A stretch of 64,000 bases of DNA from Oenanthe sinensis (lineage: Eukaryota > Streptophyta > Magnoliopsida > Apiales > Apiaceae). The notes beneath the pieces were generated by a model, which searched no databases, was not told the DNA's origin, and saw nothing but the letters and a program-made list of their open reading frames with translations. Where the stretch lies: positions 38,692,836 through 38,756,835 of the forward strand of contig CM053801.1 of assembly GCA_028671895.1 (NCBI GenBank). The letters run 5' to 3'. Shown one piece after another: positions 12,154-22,912 of the stretch. The translations under genes and the position numbers were made by a program. Every line of letters starts with the position of its first letter. Position 1 is the stretch's first letter.

Positions 12154-12384
12154 CATGTTTTTATTTCTAATGACTTAGTTCATGATCACAATTATCAAGT
12201 AATCAATCTGCTTAAACAATTTAAAGAAGCGTCTAATTGGTTTATGGATTATGTTAGCGATATGAGTTTTATCTTGTTGCAAGATCGTATATTTCTAGTG
12301 GATAATGTTGTTCTTGAGAATGTGTTTCAACAGTGTGCTTACTCTATGATGAAAGAAGTTTTTCCTCGATGTGGTATTGGTTAA
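12154..12384 (+). pseudogene. In-frame C-terminal tail of gag-protease after a TGA
   Basis: Directly after the TGA the same frame stays open for 76 codons to TAA at 12382-12384. The residues include HVFISNDLVH, INLLKQFKEASNWFMDY and NVVLENVFQQCAYSMMKE. It resembles no RT, RNase H or integrase motif. The simplest reading is a CGA-to-TGA change in a polyprotein that once ended at 12384; readthrough is a less likely alternative. It suggests that this family has its own terminal module rather than a random deletion of pol. Confidence 0.55.
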
Positions 12385-13564
12385 TAAGTTATTCTTGATT
12401 GTCTCCCATAGTCCAGTATAGGTATGGGGGAGTAACTGTGTGTGTGTGTTGTATAGTAGTTCCTTTTGCTTCCTCCATCATGCTTTTACCAGGTATTCTC
12501 GTCCTTTTATTTTGTCATTTCTCTCTTATTTGCATACATTGAGGACAATGCATGATTTAGGTATGGGGGAGGGAATTAGTAGTATTATAAAAAATTCAAA
12601 AATCCAAAAAAAATAAAAAATTAGAAAATCCAAAAATAGAGATGTTTAGAAAATCCAAAAATAGAAATGTTTTAGCTAAGTTTTCCACTCTTGTACTTTG
12701 ATGCTAGTTGGTGTTAACAATTTTTTATAAAATTATATATATGTAATGCCTTGAGATAATTCGAACGTAGTTGAGTAAGGTTTTCTTCATGAAACTTGTG
12801 TCAAACAAATTTTTTACTTAAAAGACCAAGACGACACTTATTGCACAAGGTCTTTGTTGGAAAGATTGTTTAGGGAAGTTTTCGATACCTGAGAGAGAGC
12901 CCACATGTTAAAACAATGTCGAATCAAATGTTTGTGAAAAAATATATAAAGCATCAAGTACTCCTTTGAGATCAATGGGTGGCAAATACAATGTTATATG
13001 AAAAGAACGACCCATGTACATGTGCTGGTATTAAGTGCGATTGTATGAGAAATAAATTTTGAGTCAATGGAAAAAAAAGAGTGAAAAAACTGCGAATTTT
13101 GGCTAGATACTTGTTTTGATAGAGATTGGGTCAGTTCAATATTGGTTGAAAAAGAGGAAATGTACTTATTCAATTGATTCTTCAGAGACATATTTTCACG
13201 ACACACCTTGGGAGTTTTTGAAAACGTTTGCGTCGATATAAGTGGATTTTAGATACCTATATCTTATCTATAATTAGAAGAGTCTTTAAGGCATGTATTT
13301 TCCTAAAAATCTTCTTTTGTTGACACCGATGAACGTTATTGATAGAGTGGGATGCTTGCTAGAATATTTCCCGGATTTTATGGGTATATCTTCTGTAAAC
13401 CCTTAGGAGACAGCACTCCTCTGGTAGAGATCGTCTACGAGTTTAACGGGTTGGTAAACCTAAAATTATCCGTCACGCCTACGAAAAGGAGCATAAGACT
13501 TTTATAATATTTTTTTTCTTTTGATTTTTCTCGAGGACGAGTAAAAGATAGGTATGGGGGCATT
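12385..13564 (+). other. Gypsy 3' untranslated region with polypurine tracts
   Basis: No coding sequence. AGGTATGGGGGAG occurs near 12420 and 12560, and AGGTATGGGGGCATT lies immediately before the 3' LTR at 13552-13564. The last is the expected plus-strand primer tract. The upstream copies are probable secondary tracts. The stretch GAGGACGAGTAAAAGATAGG before the final tract is typical of Gypsy 3' ends. Confidence 0.75.
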
Positions 13565-14151
13565 TGATAGGTCCATAATTAATACATTTTTACTACCTAT
13601 TTTATGTTTATTTTTATAATTTTATTAGTTAATTAATTGTTTTTATTTTGTTTTGTAGGAAATTAATTAAAATCAGAATTGTAGCCAAAAAAGGAAAACA
13701 CAAGGAAGGATGTGGAGATTACTTGGAGGCAAAGAAAAAGGAGATAAAATCGAATGCTTGTTGGAGAAGAAAAAGGAATAGAAGGAAATATTTAAAATTA
13801 AATTTGTAATCGATATAGAAAACCTACATTATTTTCCCTATATATATGGGTCTCCTCTCTTGTATTTCAAAGACCTGAACCTTGAACCTTAACTTTAGTT
13901 TTAGTTTTCAATAATTAGGAGTAGGAGTAGAGTACTTTTATTTTCTTGCTCTTTCAATACAAACAAGTTTTTATCTCTCAAACACTTTTTATGTTATTTG
14001 TTATTTGCATGTCTTATATTAGTTGTTTTATTTTCTTGTTCAAGCATGTCTAGCTAATTCTCTTGCCCTAGGATGAAGGTAAAGTTAATTGATTATTTTT
14101 AGTATTTACTTGTTCCTATTATTTGATTCTCATAATTTTTCTTGGTGCTTA

Positions 14152-15262
14152 CACTACTAGAAAAACTGCATACAACATCAGTTGCCAACTGATGTCTGAG
14201 AAATTTTTGACCGATGTCTTCGCATGTGATGTTAAAAGTATATACTTTACACATCAGTTTTCAAGTGATGTTAAAAACAGATATAAGACATCATGTCCTA
14301 AATAAAGACGATGTTAAAATCAATTTTGGACATCAATTTTCTTATAAAAGTCGATGTCTATAGCTATGTTTAACATCGGTTATTTTTATAGAGACGATTT
14401 ACCAGTTTCTTTAAGACATCATGTTTTATCTTTATATCTGATGTCTATTACAAATTTAACATTAGTTTCTTCAGTTTAAATGATGTAATAGCTTATTTAA
14501 GACATCATATTTTTTAAAGACCCACTGATGTCTTTGTAATTTTAGACATCAAATTTCTTTTATAAAATATTGTTAGATAAACTATTACACATCGCTTTAA
14601 AAAAATTTGTGATGTTATTTCTTTAGGTTCAGATGACAGTGTCCTGTGTACATTGATATATATTAGCCAAAATTAATTCAACCAACTAATAAACTTATTC
14701 AACCACAACCAAACTACAGAAAAAGAACTGCTGCCATAAAAAGAAATTTAAATTGCCAAACTCAATTGATATATATATATCATTACCAACAACCAAAGTA
14801 ACACATCCACATAAATAAACATGGCTAGCTAAAAGTACTTGAATCCAAACAAAATGGAAATTAACCATTCAACTAAACAACCCTAGCCGATTCCAAAATA
14901 AGTACTAATCGAGTTCACAGGGACAAGCCTTATTTCTTGAGGGGATCATCTACGCAGCAAAAAAGATGACCAAAATACTATGTCTGATAAAACCATAAAA
15001 ATTAAGAAATGTGAGCCGGAATTCTCCTCAACTAAGTTTATGAATGGTAAAGACCTTTCTAGCATTTTCAGAGCTGTTATTATCATGAGTTCTTTCTGTA
15101 GTACCACAAGACTGAGCCTCTTTTCTGTTTCTACTATCATAGGTTGCCATGACCTGCTCAGAGCTGCTGTTTTGATTCCCACCTGCATATTATTTAAAGA
15201 AATTAAAAAATAAGAGAAGTACCACCATTAATTAATTGTTTTATTAACAAAGTGATTTTGAT
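14152..15262. mobile_element. CACTA (En/Spm) transposon fragment, one end
   Basis: Begins CACTACTAGAAAAA, the canonical CACTA terminus, preceded by TTA as a possible 3-bp target site. The first ~450 bp hold many direct and inverted GACATCA / TGATGTC subterminal repeats, the usual transposase-binding array. Further in is what looks like the 3' untranslated region and last exon of a minus-strand gene. The opposite terminus (TTTTTCTAGTAGTG) was not found, so the element is truncated or rearranged before 15262. Confidence 0.85.
15028..15191 (-). pseudogene. Putative last exon of a CACTA-borne gene
   Basis: On the minus strand, after the acceptor-like TTAAATAATATGCAG, a frame reads GGNQNSSSEQVMATYDS, then RNRKEAQSCGTTER, and ends HKLS before TGA. 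It is hydrophilic and contains two SS-E blocks, with no recognised domain. Its position, transcribed toward the CACTA terminus, is where the 3' end of an element gene usually lies. It may be element-encoded or a captured host exon. Another frame here is open for about 80 codons but looks less protein-like. Confidence 0.35.
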
Positions 15263-15636
15263 ATATTATTGTTATCGAATTTATTTTTCATAGCCTATGC
15301 TTGCTCCATGAAGTTTTGATGGGTTATTGTTAGATAATAAGTTTTATAGTATATGCTTGTCTCGTTAATTGATATTTATTTGTTGAAGAAAGAGAATTGA
15401 TTTTTAGGGCAAGTTAGATATTAATTGTGATTAATTGATGGATTCGGATTCCTAGGTTTTTCATATTTATTTGTTCTTATTTGCTTATTAGGTTAAACAA
15501 ATCTCATCTCAACATTATTTGTCTAGTCTGCCTGATTTATTTATTAGGGTTTAGAAGTTTCATAGTCTTTGAGGATCGATCTGTGATTGCTACAATTAAA
15601 CATTGTGCGTTTGGAGTATTTTTACACATCACTTAT

Positions 15637-16520
15637 CATACTTCTCACCATATCTTTAAGAGTACCGTTTCGTTTCTCAGCAATACCGTTCATATTAGGT
15701 TTACCCGACACGGTGTACTGAGGAACAATTCCACACTCCTTTAGGAAGTTAGCGAAAGGTCCTGGACGTTGTTCACCTAATCCATCATATCTACCGTAGT
15801 ATTCACCACCACGATTAGATCTGACAACCTTAATTTGCTTTTCTTGTTGAAGTTCAACTTCAGTTTTATATTGTTTAAATACGTCCAGTGCTTGTGACTT
15901 TTCATGTATTAAGTATAGGTAACCATATCTAGAGTAATCGTCTATGAACGTGATAAAATACCGTTGACCATTCCAAGAAGTCGTAGGGAAAGGTCCACAT
16001 ATATCGGTATGAATCAGTTCTAAGACATCTGTAGCTCTATTGGCACCCAAATTTCTTGAATTTGTTTATTTTCCCTTAATGCATTCAATGCAAACTTGAA
16101 AATTACTTAAATCTAAGGGATCAAGAATTCTGTCATCCACAAGCCTTTGAATTCTCTGTTTAGAGATGTGACCTAACCGCTTGTGCCACAACATGGCAGA
16201 ATTCTTAGTTAACTTATGCTTTGTACCTCTTGCACTTGAATGCAAAATTTCATTATTAAAAGTAACAGTCTCAAGCATATAAAGATTATCAATTAAAGAA
16301 CTAGTGGCAATCACATTTGAATTTAAAGAGAAACTAACTTTATTATTTCCAAAAGAACAAGTGTAGCCAAATTTGTCCAAACAGGAAATAGAAATAAGGT
16401 TCCGCCTAAAAGACGGTGCCACAAAAGTTTCAAACAAATCCAAATAAACACCGATTTTTAATAATAATCTAAATGTTCCAACAGCTTCAACTAGAACTTT
16501 ATTGCCATCGCCCACAAAGA
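15637..16520 (-). pseudogene. Copia GAG-pre-integrase and integrase, N-terminal part
   Basis: Minus-strand frames contain the GAG-pre-integrase domain (LWHKRLGHISKQRIQRL, CIECIKGK) and then the integrase core (LIHTDICGPF, FITFIDDYSRYGYLY, NRGGEYYGRYDG, GIVPQYTVSGKPNMNGIAEK). The catalytic Asp-Asp-Glu residues are visible in TDICG, the first D of DDYSR being adjacent, and the Glu of NGIAEKRN. The two halves lie in different frames around 16050-16066, so a frameshift is present. It continues into 5935-6275 beyond the Gypsy insertion. Confidence 0.92.
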
Positions 16521-17460
16521 TGAATCTTTCAGCATCACTTGGTGGTCATCTCCACAGGCAACCCTGCATGGATACACTTATGTGAGTAGTAGCACTAGAA
16601 TCTACCCACCAAGTATCCTTAGGTACAGAAGCTAAATTAACTTCAGAACAAATAAAAACAAAAGTCTTACCCTTCTTCTCACGCCAAGCAACATATTTGG
16701 AACACTCTTTCTTCATGTGTCCAACCTTCTTGCAAAAGTAGCAGGTTGGTCCCTTATCCTACTTCCTTTGCACCTCATGCTTGGGTTTTTCACTTGCAAC
16801 ATCCTTACCTCTCTTTCTTTTCTTATCATGAAAGCTTGATGCCAAGTGAGCACTTTCAGTCTTATCTCACAAATTTCTCTCTTCCTCTTGCACACAATGT
16901 GAAATGAGCTCATTAAGACTCCATTTTTCCTTCTGAATGTTATAACTCACCACAAAGTGCCCAAACTGAGGAGGGAGAGAAATTAGAACCAAGTGAACAA
17001 GTAATTAATCCGAAAGTTCTAACTTGAGTTCCTTAAGTTTGCCAGCAAGATTCGACATCCCAATGATGTACTCCCTTATGTTCCCATTTCCTCTATACTT
17101 CATGGTCACGAGTTTTGACAGAAGATTACTCGTTTCCGCTTTTTCATTCTTAGCAAAATATTGCTCAATTTCAGAGAGGAACTTCTTGGCATTTGTGTTC
17201 TCAGCAATAGAACCCTGAAAATCAGTTGGAATCGTTCGCTTCATGATCGCTAGACACATGCGATTAGAGCGTTCCCATTTCTCAATTTGATCCATTTTCA
17301 TATCATCCGTAGTAGGAATGTGTTGCTCTTTCCTTAGCGCAAGGTCAAGATCCATACATCCAAGAATGATTTCAACATTTTCTTTCCATGTGGCATAGTT
17401 TGTCCCATTCAACATTGGAATCATACGCAATTGAGCGGAAGCAGAATTAACAGTAGCAGT
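16521..17460 (-). pseudogene. Copia gag, zinc knuckle and protease (broken)
   Basis: Gag reads SAQLRMIPMLNGTNYATWKE, IMKRTIPTDFQGSI and KFLSEIEQYFAKNEKAE, a UBN2-type gag domain. The zinc knuckle CYFCKKVGHMKKEC lies near 16705-16750. The protease motif reads WWVDSSATTHIS near 16590, where DSGATTHIS is expected, so the catalytic Gly is replaced by Ser. Stops interrupt the frame just before the knuckle and after QGCLWR. The gag frame remains open upstream of the likely start because the leader is also open. Confidence 0.9.
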
Positions 17461-18503
17461 AACTGAAATAGAAAACAAGTGTACAAAATGCTCAAAAACA
17501 ATATATACATATATAAATGCAATAAATTTAGATGTTGGCAAAACCATCACAAAATACCTAGCACAACATTGAAATTTAGTCTTTGGACAGAAAAATTAAT
17601 TTGTAATTGGTACTCTCAGTGTAATAATCAAGTATTAACAATAAATTTCTGTCAAATAATATGTCTTTCTTTGGACCGACTTATTATTTACATGAATAAC
17701 TTAATATTGTTGCACACTTATTATCACAAGAATGTTTAATTTTGGCCAAATAATATCTTCCTTTGGGCCGATATAATTTGCATAAAATTAATCACTCAAA
17801 CATCATAATAATATTTTTTAAATTAACTAATATTCACAAAAGAGGTTACATAGGCAACATATTATTTCAATTAATTAATTCAAAAATATTTGACCACTTA
17901 AATTAATAAGTTAATTTTAACTTGCCAATCACTAAATTTAAATCATAAATATATATTTATTTTCTTTATACCTTAATCTCATGACCATAAATAATAAATA
18001 GTTAATCTGAAGACCATGCAACGGTATATCCAAAAAATAAAATGCACTTCACAACATAAATTCCCTGGAATATTGAGGCATAATAATTCTTTATTCTATG
18101 ATCACGAGGTCACATTTAACTATACATGACAACAATGGAATCACGCGCATATACCTCAACCATGTGCTAGAGGGACCGCGATGGTAAAACAATTGAACTA
18201 GCATGTATATAATGGACATGATGCATACACTCAAAAAATCCAAAAAAAACATGTATATATAATTTATATATATAATCACCAAAACACTAACAATATATAC
18301 ATAATCCAAATAGTGAAATATATAACAAATCACATGTTAACCCATCAACGCAACAATACCAATCCATGAATTATATCCATACTGAATTTATAACTAAAGA
18401 TCAAAGAACATATATCACCATATAACCATGAATTGAAAAAAAACCTCATATGATTCATCTCCAAAACCACAAACTCAAACCCCAATAATTAGACATGAAG
18501 GAG
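17461..18503 (-). other. Copia untranslated leader
   Basis: AT-rich sequence between the primer-binding site and gag of the minus-strand Copia element. Nothing coding recognised. Confidence 0.6.
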
Positions 18504-18515
18504 GCTCTGATGCCA
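18504..18515 (-). other. Primer-binding site, initiator tRNA-Met type
   Basis: The minus strand reads TGGCATCAGAGC, a one-base variant of the tRNA-iMet complement, 2 bp inside the LTR boundary at 18518. Confidence 0.8.
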
Positions 18516-18517
18516 AT

Positions 18518-18956
18518 TGTTGGAATATTAATCATATAAAAGGCTTTAGTACTCAAAAACGAGTCCAGGATCGTACTACCTTAATATCTAATTATCAAGA
18601 ACAAACTGAATACGGAAGCGTACCTGAATCTATGAGACAAGAGTAGTGGTGACGATTGTGTTCTTAAGTCCTCGATTAATCCAAAGTAGCCTTCTCTGAT
18701 GGGTAAAGAATGTATGTCTGTGTACTTGGTATATTCGGACTATAACCCTTCTATATAATACCGCTCAATAATTAGATTGGGCTTGGTATTGGGTATCCAC
18801 TCATTTAGTCCATAAAAAATATAAAATCTAATTGGGCTCTTTATTTGATCACTTAATTTAACCCAATAAATTAAATAGCTAATATAATTGACATTATTTA
18901 ATATGTAGCTCATATAAATATTATTATTATTAAAAATAATAATAACACCTTCTACA
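18518..18956 (-). repeat. Copia 5' LTR
   Basis: 439 bp, TGTTGGAATATTAATC...CACCTTCTACA, with TG...CA ends. The mate LTR is missing because the element is truncated at 4470, so no target duplication can be checked. Confidence 0.75.
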
Positions 18957-19201
18957 ATTATAAGGGCCCAAGCTATTTTTACTGATCAAAAAAGAAAAAT
19001 TATTTTTGCTCACACAATATAAACATTTTCTATACAAGTGTTTGGGTGAGTGATTAAAAATTGTGATGTAGCATGAAATCATCATCCTGAACCCAAAAAT
19101 CGAATATGAGTTTATAAGTTTTGTATGTCGAACACAATCAATTGGGCTTTGACGAACAGCTTTACAAGTCCAAACTAGTAAGATGCTAGGTTAAAGTTGG
19201 A
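18957..19201. other. Spacer, nothing recognised
   Basis: Ordinary AT-rich DNA between the Copia LTR and the hAT-type MITE. Confidence 0.5.
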
Positions 19202-19209
19202 AATCTCAG

Positions 19210-19821
19210 TAGAGCTGTAAACGAGTCGAGCCGAGTCGAGTTTTTCCTTAACGAGTTCGATCTCGAGTTTTTCTAACCGAGTCGAGCTCGAACTCGATTA
19301 TTAAACGAGTTTTTTTTTTTGCGCCGAACTCGGGTTCGTTAATGACCCGAGTCGAGTCGAGTCGGTAACGAGCCTACCGAGTCGATCCCGAGTCCGAGTC
19401 GATCCCGAGTCGAGTCGGGTTTTTCGATATTTTTTTATTTTATTTTTATTTTTTTATTTTTTTGGGCTTATTTTTTTAAATAAAAACTAAAATTAAAACA
19501 CTAAAAACTAAAAATTAAAATTAAAACACTGAAAACTAAAATTAAAACAATAAAAAATAAAAAATAAAACAATAAAAAAAAATATATTTTTTTATATTTT
19601 TTATCGAGTACCGAGTTTCTACCGAGTCGAGTCGAGTCGAGTCGAGTACCGAGTCGAGTCGAGTCGAACAACCAAAAAACTCGACTCGACTCGTTAAGCT
19701 TAACGAGCTTTTTTTTCTTGCCGAACTCGAGCTCGTTAACGAACCGAGTCGAGTCGAGTCGAGTTTTTACCGAGTCGAGTCGAGTCGAGTTCGAGTCTGC
19801 TCGGTTCGTTTAACAGCTCTA
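19210..19821. mobile_element. hAT-type MITE with CGAGT repeats
   Basis: A 612-bp element with terminal inverted repeats TAGAGCTGTAAACGA and TCGTTTAACAGCTCTA, flanked by the perfect 8-bp duplication AATCTCAG (19202-19209 and 19822-19829), the hAT hallmark. Both arms are filled with GAGTCGAGTCGAG-type subterminal repeats in opposite orientation, around an A/T-rich centre. It has no coding capacity, so it is non-autonomous. Confidence 0.93.
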
Positions 19822-19829
19822 AATCTCAG

Positions 19830-20755
19830 TGATCATAGCATTTAATACGGACTTGGATATCGTTATTTGATAAAAAATAAAAAAAAAGAGCCCATTCATT
19901 GACTTGGTATATAAATAAACAGAAGCACCATCGATCAGCAACTATGCTAGACAAAAATAAGTATATAAGAAAAAAGATCGCTGGGTACTTGGAGCAAGTT
20001 GAACAGTATTTATTAGTTGATCTCTCAATAAATATTATAAAATAATGAATTTTAATAATTTAGGTATTTTATGTCATATTCGCTATTTTTGAGATTAGGA
20101 GCTCGTTTATATATGCTGTTGGACTTGCTCTTATAAATTTCTACACACACAAACAAACACTTATGATGCGTTCCTTTCATTCATTAATTTATTCTCATAC
20201 TGAAACGGGGGACAATCCCTCACAATCTCGGTTAGAAATTGAAATGTTTAAGGCCAGTTTTTTTAGATTCTTAATGTAATTTGTGAAATTTAATGGTTGA
20301 AAATTGTTTCTTCCTATGAAAACTTAAACTTTTATATATGATTTTAAGTAAAAAAAATTAGTGGAATTCATTGAGAAATGAAGGCAAAGTTGCTTGTTTG
20401 AAATAGGTGTGTGGGCTTGTCCCAATTTAAATTTGTAATGGAAAAAAATAGTAGATTTATAACTCTATTTTTTATTAAAAGTTTTTTTAAAATATTTTAA
20501 TGATATTAATTTAATAATATTGATATCATTATAAGAGTTTAATTTCAGATTAAAATCTGATAATTAAAACTCATCCGCATAAAACCAAAAAATTAAAAAT
20601 CGAACCGTTTGATCAGTTTCGGTTCGTTAAAACCGAACTGAATCGAACCGATAATTAAATTAAATATATTTATTATATATAATTTATATAATTTTTTAAT
20701 ATATATATAAAGGCTCAGTGATGAACTTCTTATTTCAGTAACTGAGAAGCCAATT
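19830..20755. other. AT-rich spacer with a GAACCG-rich inverted patch
   Basis: No gene. Around 20595-20662 lie inverted GAACCG/CGGTTC motifs suggesting an old MITE core, without identifiable ends. Confidence 0.4.
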
Positions 20756-20759
20756 CCTA

Positions 20760-21050
20760 TTTTATAAAAATTTAATTAACAAATGACTATAAAAGATTAC
20801 AGAACATACAAAAAATCATGGAACACCAAAAATAATTGCAAAACAAACAAAAAAATTACATAACATACAAAAAATATACTCCGTAGAATACAAAATTACA
20901 GAACACTATTAAGCAGTAGTGTTCTGTAATTTGTGTTGTATATTTTTTTGTACATTGTGTAATTTTTTGTTTGTTTTGTGATTGGTTTTTGTGTTCTGTA
21001 GATTTTTCTATGTTCTGCAATTTTTTCATGTGTTCTGTAATTATATTTGT
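20760..21050. repeat. Long imperfect foldback
   Basis: Two arms of roughly 130-145 bp are inverted copies of each other around a central ATTAAGCAGT spacer near 20910-20920; the innermost pairing is ATTACAGAACACT with AGTGTTCTGTAAT. The GTTCTGTAATTTTT unit recurs along each arm. It is probably a foldback or Mutator-like MITE; no clean target duplication was found. Confidence 0.7.
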
Positions 21051-22217
21051 TATTGGTTCCTTAATTACTCAAATAAAGGAGTTTTCTTGTTCAATCTAAA
21101 CATATATATATATATATATTGTATTTTTGTGCTAGTAATTTTTTATTTAGCATATTTATATCTTTTGAGTGATATCAGTTACATGCCCCATTGTAATATG
21201 GTTGTGATTATGTACCGACTCTAGCTATAATATGTCAGCAGAAGTGGAGAGACTCGAAGTGAAAAAAACACTAAACATTTAGTCTATTTCTGGTTGGATG
21301 CATCTGATCTGTACAGGACAGTCATGGTGTATTTACTGGTGAGGTCAAGTTCAAACATTTCTATCTATACAGAGTTGCCTTGAAGAGCTAAAACATTTCT
21401 ACTTGTGGTCAAGTTCTGTTGTGGTGTTAAAATGGTTGTTATTGCATAGAATGTACTACAATGTAGTGAGCCTTAGGTGTGCAGTCGAGTATCTTATTTA
21501 TTGGAAATGCTGTTCAAAAATAGTTATAGAAAGAAAAGAAAAAGCTTTATTATTTTAATTGTAATATATTTTTATTTCATTTCATTTTCATTCTGTTTTG
21601 TAATCAAAATCGAATCGATGGAATTTAAATCGAGATTTTTAAAATCGAAACTGAAAGTTCGATTGTGATTGTAAATTTTAATTATTAAAATCGAGAATAT
21701 ACGATTACATTTTTATCCTAAAAACAAGTCCAAATCCTCTGCACCACATTAGGTGTGCCATCCCGGGTTCCATATTTTTGATTGATTGATCTGAGTTGGA
21801 TTGCATTGACGTCTGTTTGTATCGGTACACTAAATCAAATACATACAACCGTACACTGCCCAAAGCGCGTGATGGGATATACAAATTCTGACATACAACC
21901 GTATGCTGCCCATGCTCAGATTTTGACGCTGACCAAAATTTAGTATTTATTTTTTGTTTGCTTGATTTCTTGTTTACACAGAATCGTGCACAACACAAAT
22001 GAATATTTTACTAGTACAATTCATAAGATATTAATATGTCACACTTTATTTAAGAATATGAAACGTACACACATATAATCATAAAATCAATATCTAGCTA
22101 ACTCACATGGGACAGTCCAAAAAATGTCTCTCCCTATGCATATTGTCAGTGTTAGTGATATCTTCAAGCAATTTACCGAAGATCATCTAATGAATAAAAT
22201 TAAAAAATTAAAAAAAA
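21051..22217. other. Intergenic DNA and ERF 3' flank
   Basis: A (TA)n run lies near 21104-21119. Otherwise unremarkable; the part nearest 22217 should include the 3' untranslated region of the minus-strand ERF gene. Confidence 0.5.
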
Positions 22218-22877
22218 TTAGCAAAAATCCCATAGACGGAGATCTTCTTCACCTTCATAGACATGATCATGATTATTCATCACGGATGGTTGTTGATCAT
22301 CGAATAAAAGCATATCGTCAATCATATCTCTGAATTTAAATGAACCAAAGTTGTTATACCATGGTGCATTAAAATTCATTGCACTTTCATCAGGCTTGTA
22401 ATAATTTTCCAAGACTAATGACACATCATCCTCAATGTTGTTCGATGGCGATGGAGATGGCGATGAAGTGGCGGTGGTGGTGATGGCATTGTCAAGAAGA
22501 GTGTTTGCAGCTTGTGCAGCAATTTTTTGAATAGTTTTAGGTGACATAGATGTCATTTGGTCATTAGGAGTGAAGTGTTGTTGAGAGAATGCTGGGAAGT
22601 TGAGATTTGCTGATGGACCTTTGAGGCATATAAGTGCAGCATCATAAGCTCTGGCTGCTGCTTCTGCTGTTGAGTAAGAACCTAACCAGATTCTTGTTTT
22701 TTGATTTGGTGCTCTTATTTCAGATACCCATGAACCCCAGCTTCTCATTCTTACTCCTTTGAATTTATTTGCCTTCTTGTTGATTGATGATCCTGATAAT
22801 GATGATACCTTCTTATTTGAGATAGCTTTTTCTCCAGTTCCATCTGATACAACCCTCATTTCTGTTTTCATAACCAT
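22218..22877 (-). CDS. AP2/ERF-domain transcription factor (DREB group, ERF012/ERF014-like)
   Basis: A 219-residue single-exon protein with one AP2/ERF DNA-binding domain at about residues 39-95 (FKGVRMRSWGSWVSEIRAPN, TRIWLGSYSTAEAAARAYDA, ALICLKGPSANLNFP). It has Val at the position that marks DREB-type domains (SWVSEI). The SWVSEIRAPNQKTRIW variant is typical of the Arabidopsis ERF012-ERF014 subgroup. After it come SPKTIQKIAAQAAN, a Ser/Pro stretch, an acidic Asp/Glu-rich C-terminus and the tail LRLWDFC, resembling the LW-F ending of that subgroup and a likely activation region. The start is the first ATG, 157 bp from a TATA box. It should act in the nucleus; its targets cannot be told from sequence. 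No disruption is seen. Confidence 0.93.
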   Translation of the reverse strand: MVMKTEMRVVSDGTGEKAISNKKVSSLSGSSINKKANKFKGVRMRSWGSWVSEIRAPNQKTRIWLGSYSTAEAAARAYDAALICLKGPSANLNFPAFSQQHFTPNDQMTSMSPKTIQKIAAQAANTLLDNAITTTATSSPSPSPSNNIEDDVSLVLENYYKPDESAMNFNAPWYNNFGSFKFRDMIDDMLLFDDQQPSVMNNHDHVYEGEEDLRLWDFC

Positions 22878-22912
22878 TCTTAAAATTTTTGTGTTTTGTA
22901 TGATTTGTGTCT

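Larger units (their letters stand above)
6281..15631 (+). mobile_element. Non-autonomous Gypsy (Athila-like) element with intact gag-protease
   Basis: A complete LTR element bounded by TGATAGG...ACATCA ends and the 5-bp duplication CTTAT. The LTRs are at 6281-7148 and 13565-15631; the second is enlarged by a CACTA fragment. The PBS (7155-7172) matches tRNA-Asp, the primer used by Athila-type Gypsy elements. The only coding region is gag-protease at 9568-12153, followed in frame by a short unrelated tail. RT, RNase H and integrase are absent. A solo LTR sits in the leader. The two LTRs differ at few positions by eye, suggesting recent insertion. It must have moved with enzymes supplied by a relative. 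Confidence 0.93.
13565..15631 (+). repeat. Gypsy 3' LTR, split by a DNA-transposon fragment
   Basis: 13565-14062 and about 15263-15631 together correspond to the full 868-bp 5' LTR. Between them about 1.2 kb is inserted, starting TTGCCCTAGGATG. The first ~88 bp of the insert is not clearly CACTA sequence and may be LTR-related sequence missing from the 5' copy. Confidence 0.88.
4470..18956 (-). mobile_element. 3'-truncated Copia element hosting a nest of insertions
   Basis: A minus-strand Ty1/copia element. Right to left it has the 5' LTR (18518-18956), PBS (18504-18515), leader, gag, zinc knuckle and protease, GAG-pre-integrase, integrase, then RT and RNase H. The integrase is split by the Gypsy element at 6281-15631; CTTAT is duplicated at 6276-6280 and 15632-15636, and the integrase reading frame resumes across the gap. 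RNase H breaks off at about 4470 after the TSGYVYLLAGGAI motif, and no 3' LTR is seen, so the 3' end was lost. Several in-frame stops make it inactive. Confidence 0.9.
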
